Made by a program: the position numbers and the translations under genes
Shown: one piece after another, positions 1 to 10,156 of the stretch
Numbering within the stretch: the first letter of the stretch is position 1
Layout of the letters: every line of letters begins with the position of its first letter
DNA from: Eutrigla gurnardus
Lineage: Eukaryota; Chordata; Actinopteri; Perciformes; Triglidae
Length of the DNA: 64,000 nt
Direction of reading: 5' to 3'
Assembly (NCBI GenBank): GCA_963514095.1
Contig: OY741271.1
Span: 11,622,495-11,686,494, forward strand
The notes under the pieces: generated by a model
Databases searched by the model: none
What the model was told of the DNA's origin: nothing
What the model saw: only the letters and a program-made list of their open reading frames with translations

Positions 1-1743
1 CTCCTGGACTCACAGAGACAGAACAAACTAACACCACTATAAAACCCACTCTCGGCTGATGGCTGAAATAAAACACAACCAGACAATGGCGACGCGGTTC
101 TCATTTGCCAATGTAATCTTAGAGATGATGATCCTCCACAAAGATAACAGAGAGCACTAACATCCGTGCGTCTTCCTGCACAGCTGTCTTATTATTATCA
201 ACTCTACAGATGAATACAGCTGCCGTTACCTGAGATGAACCTCGCTTTGGGTTTCTGTGGTCTATTTTGTCAAGCTGTCTAAAGCGGCTGAGCGGTTTTC
301 TAACACAGTCATCTGCTTGTTTTCTCTCTCTCTCTCATCTCCTTCTGCTCCTCCACGCTGTCCCTATATGACTCTGTCTGTCTCGCTCTTCTCACTCCAT
401 CTGCTAGCATTGTGGACTCACCTCTCCCTTTCTCTCCCTCTCTTCTCCTGCCATCACCATCTGCTTGCTTTCCATCTTTTTTCATACAGCAAATATTTCT
501 CTCGCTCACATTCAGGCTTTTCACCACGTTTGATTCAGTTACCTCGCCATTCGTTCTTGTGTAAAAACAACTCTGACATCTCCCAGTTGCTTTGAAATTA
601 ATTCAAGACATGGATCCATATATGTTTTCACAAACCTACAAATATGTTTGCTCACTTATGCATGGGGCCCGAGCCTGAGAGTTTGGACGGGCATAACAGT
701 GATACCAGGTGGAGACATTTTACAGATGCAATGCATTCCAAAACCTGCATAATTGATGAGTGACTCCACCAGTGAGAATCACCCAGATTAACCCCTGCGA
801 TAGTGAAACCGCACAGGAACCTCTACGATATCGTCAAGCACATAAACAGGTCTGTCTAAACATATCCTCCTTCCTAAACAAAGGCTGAGGAAACATCACA
901 GCAGGTTACACTGGCTGTGCATAGCAGAAAGAAAAAAATGTCTCAAACGCAGATAGTTTTTTTCTCTACAGAAAGTGAGTGCAGCAGGTTGTGAAGCAGC
1001 GCCTATAATGCTCCCTGACTAGCAAATAAGCTCTGGGCTTCGGGGCCTGGTGATTATGATTCTGTGTGGCTGTTACACACACCTGCACACACGATCACCG
1101 CAAAATCTGTTCAACAGCTGAGGAAAACCTCAAATTAACATTAAATTGACAAGACGTGGTATAAGTGACACTAAATACGACTCCTAATTTAGTGTTCTAG
1201 CGTTGCCATGTTGCCCAAACGTTTCCCCCCGCTGGTTCCTGGAAGAGGAGAGTATAGTAGTGGGACTGAAGCCAGCATGGCAGCAGTACAGCATCGGGAG
1301 CCACAGCAACAGATTCCCCAAGCAGATTTAGCTCAGTGCTCAGAGCCAGAGCCATTGAAAGCTAACGCTTGGCTCGGTTGTAAGCATTAGCTGCAAAATG
1401 TCCTTGATTTTCCGGCGCTTGGTTTCATGTAAAAGCCTCTCTGTTAGAGAAGCCTGGGAGATTTTCACATTTTAGCTCCTGAATGCAGCTATTAAATACC
1501 TGGTCAAAGGATCCCATCCAAAACCCATGGTTGGTCTACTTTAGCTATAAAATAAGCAACATTCCACGTATTTACTGTAATTGGCACCCATATGAGGAGG
1601 ATGATATTGTGTGTCAGTGCCTTCCAAAACACACATGTGACAATGATAAATAATGAGGTTGAGTTGGGTTTAGGCACTGAACTTGGTTATAGATAAAGCT
1701 CACAGAAATGGTGACTAAAGGGACTTTTTGCAGGAAATGGAAC
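1..1743. other. Noncoding stretch, no gene recognised
   Basis: I see no gene, RNA or recognisable transposon here. Positions about 318-480 are strongly pyrimidine-rich (CT/TCC runs), which opens a chance frame full of Ser and Leu. A frame at 1208-1390 has no recognisable motif and no splice or promoter context that I can support. Confidence 0.5.
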
Positions 1744-2142
1744 ATAGACAGTACGTATTTAAGGAGTGGAGATAATGACCACGATGTCATCCATTGGTTT
1801 GTGGGTTTTGAAGCCAAGAGTTCAGTATTTTGGTCATTGCCATCTTGGAATTGGCTTCTGGTATGAATCTGTTTACAAAGTTAGCTTCCATTATTACAGC
1901 TAACTGTTAAAGTAAATAGTAGCCAGTGGTATTGGTTGTGTGGTAGTGAAGGTAGCCCTAAAGTATACCTTGCTTTATGGTCTATTTTACTCTAAATGGA
2001 CCATTTACTAAATGAATGTTTACATTGTTTACTGAGATAATAAATCAAGTGAGAAGTTGAGTAATTTTGTTGTCCATGCAAACAAAATCCTTTTTGCTAG
2101 GAGTCGCCCCCTGATGGCCAATAGACAGAAGGCTAGTTTAAG
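1744..2142 (-). repeat. Dispersed repeat family A, copy 1
   Basis: Reverse-oriented copy of the roughly 0.5-kb repeat that recurs about a dozen times in this window. It reads from a decayed form of ATAGACTGTATATAAGAAG at its left end to GTCGCCCCCTGATGGCC at its right end. It also keeps the internal landmarks CTTTATGGTCTATTTTACTC and AATAAATCAAGTGAGAAG. It has no open frame. I infer an old nonautonomous element; I see no clear terminal inverted repeats. Confidence 0.8.
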
Positions 2143-3547
2143 ATGGGTGAAACAGTGGTCTTAAGCTTTTCTCCACAACCTGTTACTTAAAGATTAACTG
2201 CAGTATAATTAACCCGGACCCTATTTGCCCAAGTATCTAATGGGCTAGTTGCCCCAAAAATCTCCAGTGCCGTACAGAGATTCAGTGACGTTGACTGATA
2301 ATAAAAGTGGAACTTTATCAAAGGCTGCATTAATCAGAGCATCACTCCGGACAAACATGTGTGCAGCAGATTGCTGTGCTATTGAAAAGTTTGCACAAAC
2401 CAAAATGATCAGACATAATGGGCCAATGGGCTCCAGAGCCAATTCAGTTCATCTGAGGTCAACATCAAAGCTGTAGCTCAACCCATAATCTCAGCAGATC
2501 TACGGCTCAGAGCCGTCGTCAAAACCTAATCACTCCTAATAGAACCATATTGGATTCACAGTACTCTATCCTCTCCCTCACTCACTATGCACCTCGTTTG
2601 TCTTCCTCTTCTCATCTGGCTCATCTCTTCTCCTATTTATCAAAATAGACGCCACCTTCCAGTTCTGGCCAAAGATGAATTAATCTCAGCCTTTCAGTCA
2701 GCGAGACAGCCAGCAAATCATTGTTTTAATCAATCAGAGTACAAACATCAGTCCGACATACCAGCTAGCATCCAAACAGCCATTTAGTAGGCAGGTACAG
2801 GAAGGAAGTTATACCATAAGTCCAGATTAATGCGGACCCGTTGATAATGACACGCTTCCACATACTCACATTGTCCAAAAAGTAGCGGAGTTAGGAAATT
2901 GGTCGCAAAATGGTCAATCTATTCATGTACACTCACAAAAAATGACCCACATTTATGTAAACATATTCTCATTTAGCAGCTGTGGAAGAGGAGGACATTG
3001 AACAGTTTTGTTTATGCATAATTGTGGATGTTGATGTGCTGTTGACCCATGACAACAGGTGGGTGTGTTTTCATTTTGCTGAGTGGAAGACGTTAAAAAA
3101 AGAAATAAAAATAGCACAAAGATAAAACACTTGGTGTAGGCTATCAATGTGCAATGGAAACAGACTTAGTAAATGAATCAAGACAAAAATGAAGCATATG
3201 ATGGATTTTTCTGTTGACTTTCTGCTCCACTGGAGAGATGAGGAGGAAAAAACATTACAGCGGTATGGAGCCATGAGGAGAATGAAATATTATTCAAAGT
3301 ATTTCCATCACATTTCTACATCATTTTCATTCGTTTGAAGTTTGACTGACACTCTGTTGAATATGTCATCTCATTGCACCATCTTCTTCTGCAGTGGTTT
3401 GGTGGTACCTGCCAGTGCCAGCTCCTTATTTCATAGACGTGATAGAAATGTGCATAAATTCACATTTTTAAATTTGGTTAGGATTTGCTAACACTACACA
3501 CATTACAACATGTTGAGTTAAATTCTGGCCTTAAGTGTATGCAGTGG
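2143..3547. other. Noncoding stretch, no gene recognised
   Basis: A/T-rich sequence with short chance frames on both strands. I recognise no transposon, RNA or tandem array. The segment 2580-2790 is moderately pyrimidine-rich. Confidence 0.45.
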
Positions 3548-4065
3548 AGCAAGACATCAGGGGACGACTCCAGTGGTTGCTTAAATAAGTCTGATTGCAT
3601 GGAAGTCTATGAGAAAATGACCAACTTCTCACTTGATTTATTATCTCACTAAACATCGTAAACATGAGTTTATGAGCTCAATTGCTAGTTTCAAGTCTTC
3701 TTCAATACAACATGATGTTCATTTAGAGTCGAATAGATGATAAAGCATGGTATGATTTGGGGCATGGCTACCTTGTGATTGACAGGTTGGGACCACAGGG
3801 TTGTCTGGTCTGGAAGTTGTCCGCGTTCACGTCTTAGAACGTTAACCCTGTCCCAATGTGTTTTCAGTCCATCGTAGTTAATTGTAACATTTTGGTCAGC
3901 AGTTCATATCTTGTTTGGTTGTACTTGGCTCCATCCTCTCGTTTCACTTCTGGTTGCAAAAGAACAAGATGATGATGGCCAAAAGGCCGAACTCTGGGCT
4001 TCAAAAGCGTAGCCCCCATACCAATGGTTCAAGTCATGGTGACTGTGTTCACTTCTTGTAAATGG
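3548..4065 (+). repeat. Dispersed repeat family A, copy 2
   Basis: Forward copy. It runs from the ATCAGGGGACGACTCC landmark through CTTGATTTATTATCTCA and GATTGACAGGTTGGGACC to GGTGACTGTGTTCACTTC near 4040-4060. Its terminal TATATACAGTCTATG motif has decayed. It is noncoding. Confidence 0.8.
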
Positions 4066-6196
4066 TCCCTGGTCTTGAACAGCCCAGGTGTGACTCACAT
4101 AGTACTCAACCTTTCCACTCCATGTTGCCTTAACAAGTCAGTTATTCACTCATTCCACCATCCATCCAGTCATTTATTCTATTTATGTTATTTTAGCAGG
4201 CAGGTCAGTCAGTACGGCGAGTTCACTGTCAATCCAATCAGATAATAAACCAGTTGGTCAGCCAGTCATTCAGTCTGTCAGTCAGTGTGAACCACTTATC
4301 CATCCACAGACACACCAGTGGAGTCCCTTCAGGAAGACATCTGCCTACTGGAAACACCTGATTCACAGACGCACACTCACACTTAGCTACAGCTGTGTGT
4401 TTTGGATGGACTTGGTTGTGGGGAGGACGGGAGATGGAGATGTTTTCCACCTCCTCTCAGCCGGTGATTCAGATAGAGGGCCGGAGAGGAAGGGTGAGGT
4501 ATTGTCTCGTGGTCAGAGAATGAACTCGTTCCACTGCACACGAAAACACTCGCAGACAGGAAGACAGAGGGCGAGGAGGAGAAAAAAAAGGAGGGATGGA
4601 TTTAGGTCAGGATGATGTGACACGCAGGGCCAGACGTGGTTTGTGAGACAGACTTTAAAAAACCACCAGCAGTGGTGGAAACGATGTGTTGCTACTTGGT
4701 CTCTAAACCACAAAAATGCCGTCTACAAAGCCTCGGCATAAACAGGCTGTCGGTGACTCAGCCTGAGAAATATGTCAGGATGGGAGCCGTCGTAAACAGC
4801 TGTGGATCTTATTATCTTATTCTCGGTTTGGTGCAGCATTCAGACACGCTTGCAGTTGCAGCTGCAGTTTTTTTTTTTGTTTTCAAAATGTACAATGATG
4901 GCTCCTAGCACTCGAATAAGGGGACACTCTTATCCTCAGTGTACTTAAAGGGAGAAAACATTACACTTATTTGATCAGCGTGAATGAAATTGTGACTAGA
5001 TTACAGCTGTAAATTCAGGATTTTTAATTGCAACAAGATGCAAAACATTTCCATATTGCAAATTGACATCAGCAGCTGTGTCTCCTGTGTTGCTCTGGCA
5101 TTTTCTTTCGCACATTTGGACTCAGAAAGAGGAAAAAGTGCAGTGGGCGGCGTCCAGGACCACATGGCATGCTTGGTGACCTTCCGTGCAATGAAAAAAG
5201 GGCCAGACAGCAAGTAGTTTTTGATTCTGTTTAAGTTCAGAGGAAGTGGCAAACGCTCTATGGTTTGGATTCCCATTGGCACTGTCTGCACGAGGGTGAA
5301 CTCTCACACGACACTGTGCTGGTAAAACCATCCACCAAATGGCGTATTTGAAGAACCCCAAAAACACAATAAAAAACAACATTTTAGCCAAAGTTTAGTC
5401 TTCAGCTTGTTAAGAGCGATTTCATCCTCAAAACTGTTGGCGCAGTGAAGGAGAATCTTCTAGAGATTCCTTCTGATTGAAAAGATGTAGGTGACATGCA
5501 GATCAGATAAACTGGCACCTACAGGCACCACATGAATGAAAACAAATTTAATTGTATAGATCCTTTCAAAACAAAGTAACAAAGTACTTGAGAACCAATC
5601 CAGAGCATGACTGATACCAACATACAGTAGTTTCTCCCATCAGCTGATTAAGAGTCCAAGGCTGAGTTGAGGTCAAGGAGAACTAAGGTAAGGAGTACAG
5701 GCGTCAGCAACAAGCAAGAAGTCGGCGGTCGGTTGGTGACCTTGACCAGAGAGCCAAAAACCATCGGATTGCTACAGAAAAACAATTGAATGGAGGCAAG
5801 TTTTTCTAAAATCTTCTATAAAAAGGTCTACTTAGACGTTACGTTGCAGGGCATGCAGACCATTCAGGTCCTCAAATCCTAATGCTATTTCGCACCCCTC
5901 AGTGTCTGATACTGAGAATGGTGTGTGTATTTCCTCTCTTTCTCCTCTGCTGTGTGCAGATTGCTGCTATAAGTGTGCCATTTTACAGCAAACACACAGC
6001 GGACAGGAAGAAAAAAATCTAAATCGAGGCAACACCGTAACTTCCAGCTGGGTTGTACAGAAGTGTGGTTGTGTTTATGTGTGGTTTAGAATGTAACGGC
6101 TGATGAAATAACTGTATATTTATTTCTCTGATTCACTGCTTTGTTCTCACTTATGCTCGCTCTTCATTCACTCTATAGCTCGCTTGACCACAGCTG
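4066..6196. other. Noncoding stretch, no gene recognised
   Basis: Unique-looking sequence with no supported gene. Around 4140-4290 there are many short CAGTCA/CATTCA words in a loosely repetitive pattern. Overlapping minus-strand frames at 5001-5391 lack recognisable domains. Purine-rich blocks lie near 4430-4620. Confidence 0.45.
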
Positions 6197-6218
6197 CTCT
6201 CTCTCTCTCTCTCTCTCT
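6197..6218. repeat. (CT)11 microsatellite
   Basis: Uninterrupted CT dinucleotide array. Confidence 0.95.
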
Positions 6219-7103
6219 GCCTCCCTCACTGGCTGATTGAGCCAAGGTCGACTTTGAATGCCCTCTTCACAAACACTAAATGTAACATAATATACTTTGA
6301 AAGGGTAACTTCAGTATTTTTCATACATGCTCATGTGTTTGAGTCCATGAGATCAATTGGGACAAAGATTTTTTTTTTGCAGCTGTGAAATAGGCTGCAA
6401 TGAAATCACTCGGGGCAACTCAAAATCCATGTATGCTCAATAAAAGTGCTCGTTTCTTTCAGCTCAGCTTGTTATCATAAGTGTCTGACAATACAATGGA
6501 AAGGACCCTGCACAAACAGGTTTTTTTTTTACCTTTCGCTTGAGAAACTAGCTGCTTTAAGTGTCAATGTGGTCTGAAGGGGATGGTGGATTATTTTGAG
6601 AGTGCTTTGCTTTCTAAAGTTGACGGAGTGAATTAAGTGAAGTAAGTTAATGTTCAAGGTGGGTAAAAACGTCAAACTCTCTACCTGCCTCATGCCAAAT
6701 CTTCACTATCTTGTTGTAAAAGTGATGAAGAAATTCTCCACATTTGTCTGGGAAGAATCTATCTGGCTGGCTGAACGCAATCAGAGTTTGGGGTTTTAAA
6801 GAGGGTTCTGGGATTTTGAAAAAAATGAGAAAAGTTCCCTGCTTTTTTGATTGCATACTGATTTTGAAAAGCAGCAGACATTTTGACTTGTCATGACGAT
6901 AATGTAGGTGTTACTAATCAAGTTAACGACGGCTCTGTTATATTCAAGTGTCCCAGTAAGTCAGTCCTTTTCCAGATCACTGAGAAATCCCACCTGAACT
7001 GCACTCCTTCACTTGGAAAGTGCGTCTGATGGCTCAGGATCAGTCATGGAGCTGACTACGTAATGACCAACTGCCTTAGTAAATCAGGTGCTTGGTCAAA
7101 TCA
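6219..7103. other. Noncoding stretch, no gene recognised
   Basis: A/T-rich sequence with several poly-T runs (near 6370 and 6522). I support no gene or repeat family here. Confidence 0.4.
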
Positions 7104-7172
7104 GCTTTATTTCTATAGCCCAATATTGCAAATTGGCCTCAGGGGACTTTACAGTCTGTACAGCGGACGACA
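7104..7172. repeat. Short dispersed-repeat fragment
   Basis: The string TTTATTTCTATAGCCCAATA followed by GGCCTCAGGGGACTTTACAG and TCTGTACAGC resembles a very common fish repeat that I remember only by sequence. Its class is not assigned. The sequence to about 7660 has one small frame (7377-7625) with no recognised domain. Confidence 0.5.
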
Positions 7173-7994
7173 ACCCCCCAAAATACTAAGGGATGGAAAA
7201 GCTTAGTCAGCAAAAAATGCAGTGCCCATTTGCACATAATGTGGTCAAAATTACAGCAGCAGACGTATCCTGACATCAAGTCAGGTGCCAATAACTGACC
7301 CCTATTTCCCATAATGCATGTCCTTCATTAGACACTCCCGGCCTCCTGCAATACATGCCCTTCTTTCAAACCACACATGAAGCCCAAGATGAGGGAACCC
7401 TATGACATCACTGCTGCATCATCAGGGTTACTTTTTAGTGGAACAAACCCAGTTGCCAAAAGAAATGTTGGCATTATATGTTCCCGCAAAACATGGGATA
7501 AGTTTCATGGCCATCTCAAATCACACTTGCAGAAACGTACAATTCAACGTGGTGAACACTGTGAAACTACCTGGTTAAAAAGATCATGGTCTGTGTTCAA
7601 ATATGTAACAACTGTGACAACGTAACTAGCCTAAATAAATAATACTTTTACAGGCTGAATTACTAGCCCCTTTTAAGGCCCCCACACACCGCCCAGACGT
7701 CCAACTGCCTTATCCGACCACTCTCCGCCCACTCTGTTGCCTCTCGTCTGACCTGTTCGGCAGAAAAGTTGCGTTGTACACACCGCTTCGACGTGCTTCC
7801 GACAACACAGCAGCGTGTACGTTCTGCGCTTGCGCGAGATGCAATAAGCCTCCTTAACAGCGGGCGGCGCTAGTCTCGTGCCAGTACTCCAAAACAGGAA
7901 AACAGGAAATGACGGAACGGAGTGCAGATAAAAACAATGCACACACAGTCTTGGTTCAGTATTCGTTCGACTCAAGAAGACCTTTGTGGACTAA

Positions 7995-8167
7995 ATGACT
8001 CTTTCTGGAAAGATGACTCTGGCTAGGGTGACACTCGCGTTGTGTGCTCTCGGGCTCATTATTTTACGAAGACGTCGTCTCAGTAGGGAACGAGTAATAC
8101 GGAGAAACCGCACCAAGTGGGTGAAGTCGTGGATCCAACAGCGGCAGACACATACAATCAGCTGCTA
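7995..8167 (+). pseudogene. Harbinger transposase N-terminal fragment, broken
   Basis: An open frame from 7995 (or the internal Met at 8013) gives a hydrophobic stretch, then an arginine-rich run (RRRRLSRERVIRR), then TKWVKSWIQQRQ. At about 8150 the homology moves to another frame, which reads TYNQLL. A Leu-rich start, a basic run, then W(V/T)xxWxxRR and a Y/H-N-x-L-L motif is the pattern I know from the first exon of HARBI1/ALP1-like Harbinger transposases. The DNA also aligns with the transposase start on the minus strand at 44687-44806. The catalytic DDE region is absent and the frame is broken, so this is a dead relic. The assignment rests on remembered family pattern. Confidence 0.6.
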
Positions 8168-8321
8168 TTCCGTCTCTTCGCTCCACGTAGCCATTGCTTC
8201 GATAAATGTGCAGAAATAACCAAAAGTGCGATGCAACGACGAAGTAAAATCTGTACTCTGCGCCATCTCTGTTTATGTGGTTTGTTGTTTACCATCGTCA
8301 CTTCCGCCCCGCCCACACACC

Positions 8322-8374
8322 GCCATTGGATACTCTGATTCGCTAGCACACCGCCAATCAGAGTATCCAATGGC
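8322..8374. repeat. Perfect 19-bp inverted repeat inside the Harbinger element
   Basis: Arms 8322-8340 and 8356-8374 are exact reverse complements (CATTGGATACTCTGATT in the left arm) separated by 15 bases. The arms include the conserved CTGATT-CGCTAG block shared with the sibling elements, where this foldback is not preserved. Confidence 0.85.
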
Positions 8375-9008
8375 TCAGACGTCCAACAACCCACCTCCTC
8401 AGACTTCGTATGCTCAGTCTGATCAGACAACGTCCGCGCGGCTCCGAAAGCTTCCGACGCAGCTGTACACACCAAACATATGTGTTCCCGACCTCATCCG
8501 AGCCTCTCCAAACGCTTCAGACGTCCAACGGTTGGGCCGGTGTGTTCCTGCCTTTAGACAGACGGTTCTGCCATAGTGGTCAAAAGGCGAGTCAAAATGT
8601 GCTGCGAACCGGAGCGTTTAGATAGAACTTTGTTTGCAGTGTACCGGTTAAGATAGCACCTGGCATTGTGGAAGGAGTGAGACGTCCCATGGCGAGGCCC
8701 CGGTCTCGTCTGTAGACTCGTCGGTCGTGTGACGTATTCAATGAGTGTTGGAAATCTGATTAAACATCAAAACAACTACGAAAGGTGAACTTTTGCTTGT
8801 CTCGCATAAAGCTACTCTTCAACATGCGAAGTTGCTGCATCGTAAACATGTCGATGCGTATAACGGCAGCCTTGTACGAGCCACTAGCGGCGTTTTATCT
8901 TCACTGTCTTCATTACGTCATGACTTTTCTGCCTCGGCGAACGTTTAGACGACGGGGCGGAATAATAGCGGAATACTTCCGTAATGAAAAGGCGGTCTAA
9001 AAGGGGCT

Positions 9009-10037
9009 TGTGATTTAGAGCAGGCATGTTTTCCATCCATGCATGGCTGTATTTTTTATCAGCTTCATAAATAGTAAAACCATCATTAGTAAGCTTCCAC
9101 ACAGATCCACCCCTACAGATAAGGCACAGCTGATCCCAATGATGAATGAATGAAAATGGATTAGGTTCGTCTGTATGTAACATGGATTAGTGTGGCTGGT
9201 TTAAATGCTATTTATACGCTGGCACTGGCACCAGAGGCAGGACCAAGAGAGGAAACCTCTGGCCCTCATTAGCTGGCTAGTGGTAGTCTGTGTTAATCCC
9301 AGGTAATCCTGTCTCCGTCCGGCCCTGGCCTTCATTCCACGATAAAAACAGAAATACATGCATGTAAAGGTAGTTTCGCTATGTCCACCGTGGACACGCA
9401 TGCTACCGAGTGAAACAACACAACCAAAGCCGAGGGTCTACGACCTGCATGGTTTTGCTGCAACATTGAGCTACTTCATTTGTGTGTGTGTGAGTGTATT
9501 TCTGGGAATTTGTAGCAGTCAATGACAAAATGTAAACATGAATCCCCTGTGCATACCAGCAGTGGGGATTTGAAAACGGTGGAATATGACAAAGTGACCT
9601 TTGGATAATCCAATAACAATATGAAATCCTTTGTGATCATATTATCATTAATGTTAGAGCCAGATGGCCCGTGGAGGAGAGGAAGACAGTGAAGCTGTAG
9701 ACAAATGTGCGCCTGTGTATGTGTGTGTGTGTGTGTGTGTGTGATATACTCAGTGTGGTTTGAGGTCATCTTTCAGGCATGTTGTTGTTACTGTTTGGGT
9801 GGCCGGATAAGTCAGACTTGCTTTCCAGGAAGTTGCACCACGCACAAGTAGCAAAAACCCGTAAATGTACACAAGTCAATAGAGATAGAGAGGCATGCAA
9901 AAACAAAGTAGTCGACTATCAAAACCACAATGAACACTGCATCAGTGTAGAAAATGGTCTGCTGATCTGTGGCCAAACCTGCATTGATGAATAGTTTGGA
10001 ACTGTAATTCTACTTGCTGCAACTCATGGACGCTTGG
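9009..10037. other. Noncoding stretch with one GT array
   Basis: I recognise no gene. A (GT)n microsatellite lies at 9721-9743 and a shorter GT run near 9482-9491. Frames here either cross the repeat or lack known motifs. Confidence 0.45.
9721..9743. repeat. (GT)n microsatellite
   Basis: About eleven uninterrupted GT units after a short imperfect GT lead-in. Confidence 0.95.
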
Positions 10038-10156
10038 CATAGACAGTATATCAGAAGTGGACATAGTCATGGTGACGGCACACGTTGGATAGTGGACTAC
10101 AGTTTTCCTCGAGTTTGGTATTTTGTCCGTCGCCATCTTGGATTTTGGCGGTGACT
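10038..10156 (-). repeat. Dispersed repeat family A, truncated copy 3
   Basis: Reverse-oriented end fragment only. It shows CATAGACAGTATATCAGAAG, then GGACATAGTCATGGTGAC, then CGCCATCTTGGATTTTGG. The rest of the element is missing. Confidence 0.75.

Larger units (their letters stand above)
7676..8553 (+). mobile_element. PIF/Harbinger-like element, 878 bp, decayed
   Basis: Its ends are inverted, AGGC...CCACACACCG on the left and CGGTGTGTTCCTGCCT on the right, and it is flanked by a TTA duplication (7673-7675 and 8554-8556). A 3-bp TWA target duplication is typical of PIF/Harbinger. It shares blocks with the elements at 34.4 and 44.5 kb in the opposite orientation. GTTTACCATCGTCACTTCCG at 8287-8306 is an exact reverse complement of 34591-34610. 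CTGATTCGCTAG and CGCTTGCGCGAGAT also recur. Unlike the 34.4-kb copy it keeps a decayed piece of the 5' part of a transposase gene. It sits inside the outer inverted-repeat element at 7665-9008. Confidence 0.8.
7665..9008. mobile_element. Inverted-repeat DNA element (outer), split by a Harbinger insertion
   Basis: The left end AGCCCCTTTTA at 7665-7675 matches the reverse complement of the right end at about 8991-9008 (AGCCCCTTTTAGACCGCC). The match resumes with GACAGACGG immediately after the inner insertion, at 8557. With 7676-8556 removed, this leaves a nonautonomous element of about 460 bp. I found no convincing target duplication at its outer borders, so its superfamily is undecided. The body is CpG-rich and codes for nothing recognisable. 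Confidence 0.7.

Noticed and set aside
7665..9008. PIF/Harbinger assignment for the outer AGCCCC element
   Set aside because: No TTA/TAA duplication at its borders (ACT on the left, TGT on the right), so I left the superfamily open.
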